A DNA stretch of 64,000 nucleotides from Halomonas sp. (GCF_017983445.1 NZ_JAGOBJ010000006.1:243585-307584), one strand, 5' to 3'; positions 18,674-27,276 are shown, counted from the stretch's first letter. Notes: generated from the letters alone by a model not told the origin. A program made the numbers and translations.

Positions 18674-19816
18674 ATGAAAAACATGACTCGCTTAGGCCTT
18701 GGCCTTCTGCTCTCTTCAAGCGTCGCGATAGCCCAGGCTGAGGACGTCAAAATCGGCATGATTACGACGCTTTCAGGCGGTGGTTCTCACCTGGGTGTCG
18801 ATGTGCGCGATGGCTTTATGCTGGCGATAGAGCAGTCGGGACAGGATGAGATTGAAGTGCTCATTCAGGATGATGCTAACCGCCCTGACCTGGCGCGCAG
18901 CCTGGCCACTGAGTTTATGCAGCGTGATGATGTTGACATTCTTACCGGCATTATCTGGTCCAACCTTGCCATGGCAGTAGTGCCTTCCGTCACACGCCAG
19001 GGCACTTTTTACCTGTCCCCTAATGCAGGGCCTTCCGATTTAGCCGGCCGTATGTGCCACGAAAACTACTTTAACGTGGCCTACCAGAACGACAACCTGC
19101 ACGGCGCCATGGGCGCTTACATGCGCGAAGAAGGCTATGAACGGCCCATCATCATGGCGCCGAACTACCCGGCTGGTACCGACGCTCTGGCGGGTTTCAA
19201 GCACCTTTACGAAGGTGAAGTAGTCGATGAGCTCTACACCCAGATGGGCCAAACCGACTACGCGGCTGAAATTGCTCAGATCCGCGCCAGCGATGCCGAC
19301 AGCCTGTTCTTCTTTCTACCCGGCGGCATGGGCATCTCGTTTATGAAGCAGTGGGAAAGCTCGGGCGTGGATATTCCTATTTTCGGCGCGGCGTTCTCGT
19401 TTGATGAGATTTTGATCAAGGCGGTGGGCAGCGCGGCCATTGGCGCGCGTAACACGTCGCTCTGGGCTTATGATCTGGATAATGAAACCAATCATCGCTT
19501 TGTAGACAGCTTCCGAGAAGCCTACGGCCGGACACCGACCCTTTACGCAGCACAGGGTTTTGACACCGCGAACCTGATTTTAAGCGCCCTGGAAGTCGCC
19601 CATCCTGATGATCAAGACGCCTTCCGTGAAGCACTGCGTGCCGCCGACTTTGACAGCGTACGCGGCGAATTCCGGTTCGGCCCCAATCACCATCCCATCC
19701 AGGATATTTACGTTCGTGAAGTAGTAGAAGGTGATGATGGTCAACCTACCAACCGCCTGCTGGGTATCGCAATCGAAGATATTCAGGACGTTTATTTCGA
19801 ACAGTGCCAGATGTGA
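18674..19816 (+). CDS. ABC transporter substrate-binding protein (Liv/aromatic type)
   Basis: Periplasmic binding protein of the branched-chain amino acid/aromatic acid (HAAT) family, 380 aa. A signal peptide (GLGLLLSSSVAIAQA, then AEDVKIG) precedes the type I periplasmic fold starting KIGMITTLSGGGSHLG. I took ATG 18674 because GAGGGA is 6 nt away; an ATG at 18668 would overlap that site. It lies 33 bp after the ligase and is followed by a strong hairpin before the permease genes. The ligand is probably anthranilate or a related aromatic acid, inferred from the cluster. Confidence 0.9.
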   Translation: MKNMTRLGLGLLLSSSVAIAQAEDVKIGMITTLSGGGSHLGVDVRDGFMLAIEQSGQDEIEVLIQDDANRPDLARSLATEFMQRDDVDILTGIIWSNLAMAVVPSVTRQGTFYLSPNAGPSDLAGRMCHENYFNVAYQNDNLHGAMGAYMREEGYERPIIMAPNYPAGTDALAGFKHLYEGEVVDELYTQMGQTDYAAEIAQIRASDADSLFFFLPGGMGISFMKQWESSGVDIPIFGAAFSFDEILIKAVGSAAIGARNTSLWAYDLDNETNHRFVDSFREAYGRTPTLYAAQGFDTANLILSALEVAHPDDQDAFREALRAADFDSVRGEFRFGPNHHPIQDIYVREVVEGDDGQPTNRLLGIAIEDIQDVYFEQCQM

Positions 19817-19825
19817 GATCAGCGT

Positions 19826-19847
19826 GGCTGGGTGATTTCACCCAGCC
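19826..19847 (+). terminator. Intercistronic hairpin after binding-protein gene
   Basis: GGCTGGGTGA-TT-TCACCCAGCC is a perfect 10-bp stem 9 bp after the binding-protein stop. It lacks a U-run, so it is likelier a 3' stabilising or partial termination structure that lets the binding protein outnumber the permeases than a full terminator. Confidence 0.7.
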
Positions 19848-19893
19848 TATCTCTAATTCCATCTCCACTTTCCTTCGTTAAAGGATGCCCAAC

Positions 19894-20814
19894 GTGTCCG
19901 TTACTCTGCTAATTGAGCAATTACTCAACGGCGTGCAGCTTGGCACCATGCTGTTTCTGATGGCCAGCGGCCTCACGCTAATATTCGGGGTGATGGGTCT
20001 TATCAACCTCGCCCACGGCTCGTTTTATATGGTGGGCGCCTACGCGACAGCGGCGGTGACCGCATCGACAGGCTCTTTTCTGATTGGACTGGGCGCGGGT
20101 ATTACCGCGGCTGCCCTGGTAGGCGCGCTGGTTGAACTCCTGGTGATACGCCGCCTGTATCATCGCCCTCACCTTGATCAGGTGCTGGCAACCTTTGCAC
20201 TTATATTGATCTTCTCGGAAGGTACACGCTGGATTTTCGGCTCATCTCCACTCTGGCTAAGCCCACCTTCCTGGTTAACCGGATTCGTCACGCTACCGGG
20301 AGGTACCCGCTACCCCCTTTACCGCCTGATGCTGATTGGCGTGGGGGTGAGTATTTCGATTGCTCTTTACCTGCTGATTTCCCGCACGCGGTTAGGCATG
20401 CGCATTCGTGCGGGGGAAAGTGACCGTGAAATGATTGGCGCACTGGGCGTGAATATCGCGCGGCTGTATACCGTGGTATTTGCCTTGGGGGCAGCACTTG
20501 CGGGTTTGGCGGGTGCGCTGGTCGGCGCATTGCAGTCCGTACAGGTAGGCATGGGCGAGCCGGTGTTGATTCTCGCCTTTGTGGTCATCGTCATCGGTGG
20601 GATCGGCTCTATCAAAGGGGCTCTCTTCGGTGCCTTGCTGGTAGGTGTTGTCGATACGCTTGGCCGGGTTTATTTGCCTATTTTCTTCCGCGCCTTTATG
20701 CCGCCATCCGAGGCAACCGGCACCGGGGCGGCGCTGGCCGCGATGCTGATCTATATCCTCATGGCCGTTATTCTCGCGTTCAAGCCGAAGGGATTGTTCT
20801 CTGCCCATGACTAA
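19894..20814 (+). CDS. ABC transporter permease LivH type
   Basis: Inner-membrane permease of the HAAT family, 306 aa, with about eight hydrophobic helices. The conserved opening ASGLTLIFGVMGLINLAHG (about 27-45) and the EAA-like loop near GESDREMIGALGVN are typical of LivH. GTG 19894 is about 9 nt from AAAGG, while an upstream ATG (19885) touches that site; the two differ by three residues. It overlaps livM by 8 bp. Confidence 0.92.
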   Translation: MSVTLLIEQLLNGVQLGTMLFLMASGLTLIFGVMGLINLAHGSFYMVGAYATAAVTASTGSFLIGLGAGITAAALVGALVELLVIRRLYHRPHLDQVLATFALILIFSEGTRWIFGSSPLWLSPPSWLTGFVTLPGGTRYPLYRLMLIGVGVSISIALYLLISRTRLGMRIRAGESDREMIGALGVNIARLYTVVFALGAALAGLAGALVGALQSVQVGMGEPVLILAFVVIVIGGIGSIKGALFGALLVGVVDTLGRVYLPIFFRAFMPPSEATGTGAALAAMLIYILMAVILAFKPKGLFSAHD

Positions 20815-21877
20815 TTACACACCTGTGTCCAAGCACACGCCAATGCCGAACCAAGGCACTGCTGACATGGCACCCGCTACCCAGGTAGATAGCCACTTTG
20901 GGCGTAAGGGCATCGTGCAGATGATTCTGCTCGGCCTACTTTTACTATTACCCATCGCCGCTTACTTTCTGGGCCATCTTTATTACGTTAATTTGGCATC
21001 CAGAATCACGATTATTGCCATGGCGGCCGTGGGTCTTAACTTAGCCATTGGCTACGGCGGCATGGTGAGTTTTGGCCACGCCGCATATTTCGGCCTGGGT
21101 GGTTATATCGCGGGGATCAGTGCCTACCACGCCTTTGATATGACACCGTTTATGACCTGGCCATTCAACGTACCGGGCAGCGATAGCCTGCTGGTGGTAT
21201 GGCTGGCAGCTATTGTGCTGTGCGGGCTTCTGGCGCTGGCCATCGGGGCTATTTCGCTGCGCACCACCGGGGTGTACTTCATCATGATCACCCTGGCCTT
21301 TGCGCAGATGATTTATTACTTTGCCAACTCCTGGCCAACCTATGGTGGCGAAGATGGCTTGCCTATTTATTTGCGCAATAGCCTCCCCATAGTCGATACC
21401 ACTAACGCATTAACCTACTTTCTTATCTGCTTTACCGGCCTTGTTCTCGCGATGGGCATTACCTCACGTCTGATGAAATCACGCTTTGGGGCGGCACTGA
21501 CCATGGCGCGGCTAAACGATGTACGCTTGGCGACAGCAGGCATTAACCCCTACCCCATTCGTTTGGTAGCGTTTGTAATTTCCGCCGCGATTACCGGACT
21601 TGCTGGCGCACTCTATGCGGATTTAAACGGGTTTGTCAGCCCCACGATGCTCAGTTGGCACTTCTCTGGTGAACTGATGGTCATCGTGATTTTAGGCGGT
21701 GTTGGGCGCCTTTACGGTCCGCTTGCCGGCGCTATCTTGTTTGTGATGATGGAAATGCTGCTAGGCGGGATTACCGAGTATTGGCAGCTCTTCCTTGGGC
21801 TGGTGCTATTGGGCGTTGTGCTGTTTGCCAAGCACGGCGTGATGGGCTGGCTTGCCGGGAGGGAGCGCAATGAGTGA
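20807..21877 (+). CDS. ABC transporter permease LivM type
   Basis: Second permease of the importer, 356 aa. A hydrophilic N-terminal 35 residues precede helices that begin at GIVQMILLGLLLLLP. NLAIGYGGMVSFGHAAYFGLGG (spanning about 82-103) is the LivM signature, and SRFGAALTMARLNDVRLATAGIN is the loop docking on the ATPases. It shares 8 bp with the upstream permease gene and 8 bp with the downstream ATPase gene, so the four transporter genes from 19894 to 23295 form one translationally coupled block. Confidence 0.92.
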   Translation: MTNYTPVSKHTPMPNQGTADMAPATQVDSHFGRKGIVQMILLGLLLLLPIAAYFLGHLYYVNLASRITIIAMAAVGLNLAIGYGGMVSFGHAAYFGLGGYIAGISAYHAFDMTPFMTWPFNVPGSDSLLVVWLAAIVLCGLLALAIGAISLRTTGVYFIMITLAFAQMIYYFANSWPTYGGEDGLPIYLRNSLPIVDTTNALTYFLICFTGLVLAMGITSRLMKSRFGAALTMARLNDVRLATAGINPYPIRLVAFVISAAITGLAGALYADLNGFVSPTMLSWHFSGELMVIVILGGVGRLYGPLAGAILFVMMEMLLGGITEYWQLFLGLVLLGVVLFAKHGVMGWLAGRERNE

Positions 21878-22622
21878 TGTAATCCTTTCGCTGCAACATT
21901 TGCACAAGCGCTTTGGCGCCCTGCAGGCGACTCATGATGTCTCACTGGAACTGCATCAAGGCGAGATTCATGCGCTTATCGGGCCTAACGGGGCGGGCAA
22001 ATCCACTTTGATTGGACAAATAGCCGGCAATTTACGCCCTGATGAGGGCAGCGTCTTCCTGGCCGGTACCGAGATTACCCAGATGAGCATTGCCCAGCGC
22101 GCAAGGCTTGGCCTGGGGCGCAGCTTTCAGGTTTCATCCCTGGCAGAACCCTTATCGGTTATGCGTAACGTGATGATGGGCGTTCAGGCACTGCAAAGTC
22201 ATAGCTTCCGTTTCTGGAAACCCGTCGCCCGCGACAAGGCGCTTTTGGAACCTGCCTATGAGGCGCTTGAGCGTATGCAGCTTAGCCACCGCGCCTGGAC
22301 GCCGGTATCGGAGCTTTCGCATGGCGAGCGCCGCCAGGTAGAAGTCGCCTGCGCCCTGGCGCTCAAACCGCGTGCCCTACTGTTGGATGAACCCATGGCG
22401 GGCCTGGGCCCTGAAGGATCAGCCAAGCTTACCGAACTGCTCGAGGCGCTGAAACACGAAGTGCCTATCCTGCTGATTGAGCATGACATGGAGGCTGTCT
22501 TCCGGCTGGCTGACCGGATTTCTGTCTTGGTATCGGGTAGCGTGATCGCCCATGGGGATAGCCATGCGATCAAACAGGACCCTCGCGTTCGGGAAGCTTA
22601 CCTGGGGAATGATGATGCTTAA
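21870..22622 (+). CDS. ABC transporter ATPase LivG type
   Basis: Cytoplasmic ATPase, 250 aa. Walker A is GPNGAGKSTL near residue 37, the signature LSHGERRQVEVACAL near 151 (the usual SGG is SHG here, as often in LivG), Walker B is ALLLDEPMAGLGPE near 170, and the switch His is in LIEHDME near 203. ATG 21870 follows GGGAGGGAG at a good distance. It overlaps the next ATPase gene by 8 bp. Confidence 0.93.
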   Translation: MSDVILSLQHLHKRFGALQATHDVSLELHQGEIHALIGPNGAGKSTLIGQIAGNLRPDEGSVFLAGTEITQMSIAQRARLGLGRSFQVSSLAEPLSVMRNVMMGVQALQSHSFRFWKPVARDKALLEPAYEALERMQLSHRAWTPVSELSHGERRQVEVACALALKPRALLLDEPMAGLGPEGSAKLTELLEALKHEVPILLIEHDMEAVFRLADRISVLVSGSVIAHGDSHAIKQDPRVREAYLGNDDA

Positions 22623-23295
22623 AGTTGCCGATATTGAAACTTTCTACGGGCATTCCCAGGCGCTATTTGGCGTTAATCTGGAAGTCAACGCTGGCGAAAT
22701 GGTCGCGCTGATGGGCCGCAACGGTATGGGCAAAACCACGACCATTCGCTCGATATTCGGGCTAACCCCGGCAAGTAAAGGCAGCATTGAGTTTGATGCT
22801 CAAAATCTACGCCGCTTACCCGCTTACCGAATCGCCAAAGCGGGGCTGGGCCTGGTTCCTGAAGGCCGACGCTGCTTTGCTAATCTCACCGTTCGCGAAA
22901 ACCTGATGGTGACCGCACGGCCCGGCGAGTGGACGTTAAATAAAGTCGAAACTCTCTTTCCACGCCTGGAAGAACGCCGCGCACAAATGGCCAAGACGCT
23001 TTCGGGGGGCGAACAGCAGATGTTAGCCATCGGCCGTGCATTAATGACCAACCCTCGCCTTCTGGTGCTCGATGAAGCCACCGAAGGCCTGGCACCGGTT
23101 ATCCGCCAGGAGATCTGGCGAGCGATTCGCCTGCTCAAGGAGCAAGGCCAGGCCACGCTGCTGGTGGATAAGTCATTAAGTGAAATACTCCCCATTGCTG
23201 ATCGCTGCACCATCCTGGAAAAAGGCTGCACGGTGTGGGATGGCAAGCCAGCCTTACTTGATGGCACGCTTCGAGACCGTTATCTGGGCGTGTAG
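22615..23295 (+). CDS. ABC transporter ATPase LivF type
   Basis: Second ATPase of the importer, 226 aa. It has Walker A GRNGMGKTTT near 37, LVPEGRRCFANLTVRENL near 90 (LivF hallmark), signature LSGGEQQMLAIGRAL near 132, and Walker B LLVLDEATEGLAP near 154. The switch residue is atypical: the usual H-loop (EQN/EQH-type) reads LLVDKSLSE, so the H-loop position has no His. Three ATGs are stacked (22609, 22612, 22615); the third gives the best spacing from GGGGA. The TAG stop is the first base triplet of a 12-bp tandem repeat. Confidence 0.92.
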   Translation: MLKVADIETFYGHSQALFGVNLEVNAGEMVALMGRNGMGKTTTIRSIFGLTPASKGSIEFDAQNLRRLPAYRIAKAGLGLVPEGRRCFANLTVRENLMVTARPGEWTLNKVETLFPRLEERRAQMAKTLSGGEQQMLAIGRALMTNPRLLVLDEATEGLAPVIRQEIWRAIRLLKEQGQATLLVDKSLSEILPIADRCTILEKGCTVWDGKPALLDGTLRDRYLGV

Positions 23296-23340
23296 TTAAT
23301 AGTTTAGTTAAGAATCTAGTTAAAAACCTAGTTAACAAAA
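23293..23340. repeat. 12-bp tandem repeat, four copies (TAGTTAA-N5)
   Basis: Four consecutive 12-bp units, each beginning TAGTTAA and then varying (TAGTT, GAATC, AAACC, CAAAA), start with the stop codon of the LivF-type gene. They occupy most of the 70-bp gap before the thioesterase gene. The AT-rich fixed half with regular 12-bp phasing could be neutral slippage or stacked protein sites. Confidence 0.88.
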
Positions 23341-23365
23341 CAGCTGAGAATAAACAGGAGGAGCA

Positions 23366-23773
23366 ATGGCGTTTACGACACAGCGAAAGGTTCGTTTTCA
23401 GCATTGTGACCCCGCGGGTATCGTTTTTTATCCGCGCTATTTTGAGCTGATTAACTCCGTGGTAGAGGACTGGTTCGAAGAGGTTCTGCACCACGACTTT
23501 AACCAGCTGCACGTGGAAAATGGCACGGGGGTTCCCACTGTTTCTATCGAGACCCAGTTCCACGCGCCTAGCCGACTAGGCGAACGACTTATGTTTGAAC
23601 TGAGTGTTCAGGCCGTAGGGCGAAGCAGCCTAAACCTTCAGATTGTTGCTTACTGCGGTGAGCAGAAACGCTTAACCAGTTGTTTAACGCTTGTATTCAT
23701 GGAGTTAAGTAGCGGTAAGTCTATGCCATGGAACGATGCGATACGCCAGCATATTACCGTCGACAACCAATAA
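23366..23773 (+). CDS. Acyl-CoA thioesterase (4-hydroxybenzoyl-CoA thioesterase family)
   Basis: Hotdog-fold thioesterase, 135 aa. The active-site segment HCDPAGIVFYPRYFELIN (about 14-31) contains the Asp that acts in the Pseudomonas-type 4-hydroxybenzoyl-CoA thioesterase/YbgC group. VSIETQFHAPSRLGERL is the conserved second strand. It lies in the aryl-CoA cluster with AGGAGGAG before ATG 23366, and probably frees CoA from dead-end or excess CoA esters. The exact substrate is unknown. Confidence 0.85.
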   Translation: MAFTTQRKVRFQHCDPAGIVFYPRYFELINSVVEDWFEEVLHHDFNQLHVENGTGVPTVSIETQFHAPSRLGERLMFELSVQAVGRSSLNLQIVAYCGEQKRLTSCLTLVFMELSSGKSMPWNDAIRQHITVDNQ

Positions 23774-23784
23774 GGATAGCCAAC

Positions 23785-24198
23785 ATGAGTGACGCCACTT
23801 TTCATCAGCTTCTCCACCCCTCTTCCTGGAAAGCAGCCGCCGGCTACGCCAATGGTGTGCTTGCTTCGGGCCAGACCGTTTTTGTAGGCGGGCAGATCGG
23901 CTGGAATGCCGATCAGGTATTTGAAAGCGATGACTTTGTCGCTCAAGTGAATCAGGCACTGCAAAATATTGTGGCGGTCTTGAAAGAGGCTAACGCAGGC
24001 CCTGAGCATCTCGTGCGGTTAACGTGGTATGTGACGGATAAACGGGAGTATCTGGCGCGACTCAAAGAAGTCGGTGCTGCCTACCGTGAAGTATTGGGTA
24101 AGCATTTTCCGGCGATGACCATGGTTCAGGTGGCAGGGCTGGTCGAAGACCAGGCCAAGGTGGAAATCGAAGCTACCGCGATGATTTCTGGCGCCTAG
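23785..24198 (+). CDS. RidA-family (YjgF) enamine/imine deaminase
   Basis: Small cytoplasmic protein of the RidA/YER057c/UK114 superfamily, 137 aa. GQTVFVGGQIGWNAD is near 30-44, and the C-terminal FPAMTMVQVAGLVEDQAKVEIEATA (split here: FPAMTMVQV, then AKVEIEATA) is typical. RidA proteins hydrolyse enamines and imines to ketones plus ammonia. In this cluster it may release the amino group of the 2-amino-cyclohexene CoA ester made from anthranilate, which is inference. ATG 23785 follows AAGGA, 11 bp after the thioesterase stop. It is the last gene of the cluster. Confidence 0.86.
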   Translation: MSDATFHQLLHPSSWKAAAGYANGVLASGQTVFVGGQIGWNADQVFESDDFVAQVNQALQNIVAVLKEANAGPEHLVRLTWYVTDKREYLARLKEVGAAYREVLGKHFPAMTMVQVAGLVEDQAKVEIEATAMISGA

Positions 24199-24207
24199 AG
24201 ATATGAA

Positions 24208-24227
24208 AGCGCCCCAAAAGGGGCGCT
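24208..24227. terminator. Hairpin between convergent genes (anthranilate cluster / hydrolase)
   Basis: AGCGCCCC-AAAA-GGGGCGCT is a perfect 8-bp stem in the 30-bp gap between the RidA gene and the opposing hydrolase gene. Short T-rich tails on either side make it a plausible shared bidirectional terminator. Confidence 0.75.
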
Positions 24228-24228
24228 G

Positions 24229-25080
24229 CTAAATCTTGTGGAATGCCTTGATCCACTCAATAAAACACCCCCCTTCAAGATAGTGCTCAAGAATTGAAAA
24301 GTGGTCGGCTTCATTGAGTAAATGTTGCTCTACCTGTTGGCCGTCGCGCAGTAATTGCTCGCCATACGCCGTCATTTGCCGTTCAAACTCGACAGGCTCT
24401 TGACCACCCACTACCAATTGCATTGGCGCCGATACCCGGCACGGTAGCCATAACGGGCTGAATTCCTGAACATCTCGCCCGCTTAACTGCAGCTTCGGCT
24501 GCAACCACGACCATGGAAATGGCCGCAGATCGTATAAACCACTGATGCACAGCGCGCCGCGAATCAATTGGTTGGGCAAGCCAAAACCGCCTTCCCAGTC
24601 GGTCGCAATGAGCATGGCCGACAAATGCCCACCTGCTGAATGCCCTGAAATGCTCAGTTGAGAAGGATCGACCCCTAGCGCTTTTGCATGCCGATAGATA
24701 TAGGCAACGGCTGCCTGGCTTTGCCGAACCAGCTCGCTAAAACGCACCTCGGGACACAGGGCGTAATTGACCACGGCTACCGTAATGCCTGCCTTGACGA
24801 GACCATCGACAATAAAGCTGAACTCACGATGACTTAATGAGCGCCAATAGCCGCCATGAAAGAAGACATGTATGGGCGCATCCGCGCTTTGCGCATGGAA
24901 GATATCCATACGCTCGGCAGTGGAAGGACCATAGGCAAGATCTAGCGTCACCCTGTGTTTTGCGCGTGACGCTTCACTACGCTGTTGCCAGTTTTGGACT
25001 AAAACCTGAGGGTCTCGACCGAGCATTGGATCATAGGCCCGGTCGATCTCTTCTTGTGTGGCGAAGTGTCGATAAAGCAC
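24229..25080 (-). CDS. Alpha/beta hydrolase, kynurenine-formamidase-like
   Basis: Serine hydrolase, 283 aa, with the alpha/beta fold. The oxyanion motif HGGYWRSL (about 73-80) is the HGGxW form of animal and yeast-type arylformamidases. The nucleophile elbow is SGHSAGG near 144, an Asp is expected near 224-230, and the His is in NEADHFSIL near 260. The proposed reaction is N-formylkynurenine to kynurenine, the step that feeds anthranilate production from tryptophan. It starts at GTG 25080 with AGGAG 6 nt upstream. It faces the anthranilate cluster tail to tail. No tryptophan dioxygenase or kynureninase lies in the window, so this role rests on motif plus neighbourhood; a general carboxylesterase is possible. 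Confidence 0.68.
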   Translation of the reverse strand: MLYRHFATQEEIDRAYDPMLGRDPQVLVQNWQQRSEASRAKHRVTLDLAYGPSTAERMDIFHAQSADAPIHVFFHGGYWRSLSHREFSFIVDGLVKAGITVAVVNYALCPEVRFSELVRQSQAAVAYIYRHAKALGVDPSQLSISGHSAGGHLSAMLIATDWEGGFGLPNQLIRGALCISGLYDLRPFPWSWLQPKLQLSGRDVQEFSPLWLPCRVSAPMQLVVGGQEPVEFERQMTAYGEQLLRDGQQVEQHLLNEADHFSILEHYLEGGCFIEWIKAFHKI

Positions 25081-25129
25081 GTCGTGCTCCTATTTTTTGT
25101 TTTTAGGTAATAGCCGACAGCTTAAAACA

Positions 25130-25630
25130 TTAGCGTTTAATCGCTAACCACAGCATACGCAGCGGTACGAGCGCGAGTATCGCGAAACCAAGTAGCGTCC
25201 AGGCAGGCAGTGAGAAGCCCAGGAACATAAAGTCGATCTCAGCACACTCACCTGAGCTATTCAGCACCATGGAAATGACATCTCTCATGGGCAGCACATC
25301 CATCATGTAATCAAGACCAGGCCCACAGGAAGGTACCTGATCGGCGGGCAAGCTTTGGAGCCAAACGTGGCGCCCGGCAATAAAGGCGCCCGTTCCTACC
25401 GCCGCGAGGCCTAGCACCCCGTAAATACCTGCGCCTACCTTGCCACCGGGGTTATGAATAGCCGCTACCGCAAAGATTAACCCTGCGGCGATGACCGCTA
25501 CGCGCTGAAAAACACATAGTGGACAGGGTTCAAACCCGCCAATATGCTCAAGGCCGAGCGCTACCGCCATCATCAATACACAAAATGCCAGGCCCGCGAG
25601 GGCGACTGGACGAAGTGCTGCCTGGTTCAT
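25130..25630 (-). CDS. dsbB: Disulfide bond formation protein DsbB
   Basis: Inner-membrane oxidase that re-oxidises DsbA and passes electrons to quinone, 166 aa with four helices. The first periplasmic cysteine pair is PCPLCVFQRV near 36-39 and the second is PSCGPG plus GEC (near 102 and 127). The Arg after the first pair (FQRV) is the quinone-site residue. Its start overlaps the gshA stop by four bases, so the two thiol-redox genes are coupled. Confidence 0.95.
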   Translation of the reverse strand: MNQAALRPVALAGLAFCVLMMAVALGLEHIGGFEPCPLCVFQRVAVIAAGLIFAVAAIHNPGGKVGAGIYGVLGLAAVGTGAFIAGRHVWLQSLPADQVPSCGPGLDYMMDVLPMRDVISMVLNSSGECAEIDFMFLGFSLPAWTLLGFAILALVPLRMLWLAIKR

Positions 25631-27276
25631 TGGCTATCCTCAGGTGGTAACGCCGACAGAGCACGGGATTCACGCGCTTTGGTAAAGTAGGTTTCTAAAA
25701 ATTCGGCAAAACTTACCTGATCTGCGGCCTCGATATCGTGCTGTTGCTGATGTGAGGTTTCGATCAACTGCGCAAGCAGAGCTTCGCGTGAGCGCAGCAT
25801 AGGCGTGTTCTTAAGCTTTTCGCCCTGCTCTTTAGCCAAGGCAAGCAGGGTATCGCTTAACGAGCCGTTGCCCTCTTTGATACGCGTCAGCATCTGTGCA
25901 GACGGCGTAAGCGATGGGTCTTTCAAACGAGGGGCCAACTCATTCAGCGCCGCCGCATAAGGCGCGTCATCTTCGACCGCATCCAACAGGCGGGCTACTT
26001 CGTGCATTTCGGCAATGATTTGCTCGCCCCACTCACGTACCGAAGTGACCTGCCCCTGACGAATCAACGTCAATTCAGGATCGCGTCCGCGCTCCACCAC
26101 CCAGCGCCGGTTATCGTCCAGGCGGTCGCACTCTTCATCGGAAATCCATGGGCTATCGCTGAGTAGACACCACATCAGGAAGGTATCGACGAAACGCATT
26201 TGGGCTTCAGTGACGCCTAAAGGATCAAACGGGTTCAAATCCAGGCAGCGCACTTCAATATATTCAACACCCCGCGCTTCAAGCGCCTGGCTGGGCGTTT
26301 CATTGTGCTTGGCAACCCGTTTGGGGCGTATATCGCTGTAGTACTCGTTCTCGATTTGCAGGATATTGGCGTTTAGCTGCTGCCAGTCACCGCCCTCGTT
26401 AACGCCCAGTTTTTGATAATCCGGCCAAGGCGATGAGATCGCATGGCGCAGCGTATTCACATAGTTGGATAGCGAATTGAAGCAAATTTTAAGCTGCGAC
26501 TGGACTTTATTCTGGTAGCCCAGATCAGACATGCGCAGCGTGGTGGCGTAAGGCGCGTAGAAGGTATCGTCGTTCAGCGCCTGCAGCTTCTCGGGTACGT
26601 TACCTTCGGGTAGAAAGCTTTTATCTATCGCGGGCGAGGCGCCAAACAGATACAGCAGCAGCCAGCTATGGCGGCGAAAATTACGGATCAGGCCAAAATA
26701 ACGCGTGGAACGGTAGTCGTTAAACGGGATATTGCTCGCGCCTTCCATCTCGCGCAGGGCGTGCCACATATCTTCGGGTAGCGAGACGTTGTAATGCACG
26801 CCGGCAATGGCCTGCATGATACGCCCGTAGCGCACATCCAGCCCTTTGCGGTACACATGCTTCATGGTACCCACGTTGGACGTGCCGTAGTCGGCAATCG
26901 GAATGCTGTCGTTACCCGAAAGGCGCGACGGCATGCTGCCCGGCCAGATCCACTCTTGATCGAGATGCTGGTAGGTAAATGTATGCAGGTCGGACAAAAA
27001 CGCTAGCGCTTCGCGCGGCTGCGAATACACCGGCGTGATGTATTCGATCAATGACTCGGAATAATCAGTCGTGATATGTGGATGCGTTAATTTAGAGCCC
27101 AAGGCACTGGGATGTGGTGTTTGAGCGATGTGCCCTTGGGCGTCAACGCGCAGCCCTTCTTTTTCCAGACCACGGCGCAGGCGGCCTAATCTTCCCAGTC
27201 GGGCGCTGGGCAGCAAACGCTCAACCTGGGCAGCTAACGCGGTTGGCACAGTGAGTGGTTCAGGCAAGGTGAACAC
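25627..27276 (-). CDS. gshA: Glutamate-cysteine ligase
   Basis: First enzyme of glutathione synthesis (glutamate + cysteine + ATP), class 1 (E. coli) type, about 549 aa, slightly longer than E. coli GshA. Signatures are LIEYITPVYSQP near 75, the NVGTMKHVYRKGLDVRYG region near 130-147, and YIEVRCLDLNPFDPLGV near 334. The start is ambiguous: GTG 27276 overlaps its own AAGGAG, whereas TTG 27267 stands 8 nt from that site and may be the true, rare start. A 12-bp threefold repeat lies in the gap between this gene and tex. Confidence 0.94.
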   Translation of the reverse strand: MFTLPEPLTVPTALAAQVERLLPSARLGRLGRLRRGLEKEGLRVDAQGHIAQTPHPSALGSKLTHPHITTDYSESLIEYITPVYSQPREALAFLSDLHTFTYQHLDQEWIWPGSMPSRLSGNDSIPIADYGTSNVGTMKHVYRKGLDVRYGRIMQAIAGVHYNVSLPEDMWHALREMEGASNIPFNDYRSTRYFGLIRNFRRHSWLLLYLFGASPAIDKSFLPEGNVPEKLQALNDDTFYAPYATTLRMSDLGYQNKVQSQLKICFNSLSNYVNTLRHAISSPWPDYQKLGVNEGGDWQQLNANILQIENEYYSDIRPKRVAKHNETPSQALEARGVEYIEVRCLDLNPFDPLGVTEAQMRFVDTFLMWCLLSDSPWISDEECDRLDDNRRWVVERGRDPELTLIRQGQVTSVREWGEQIIAEMHEVARLLDAVEDDAPYAAALNELAPRLKDPSLTPSAQMLTRIKEGNGSLSDTLLALAKEQGEKLKNTPMLRSREALLAQLIETSHQQQHDIEAADQVSFAEFLETYFTKARESRALSALPPEDSQ

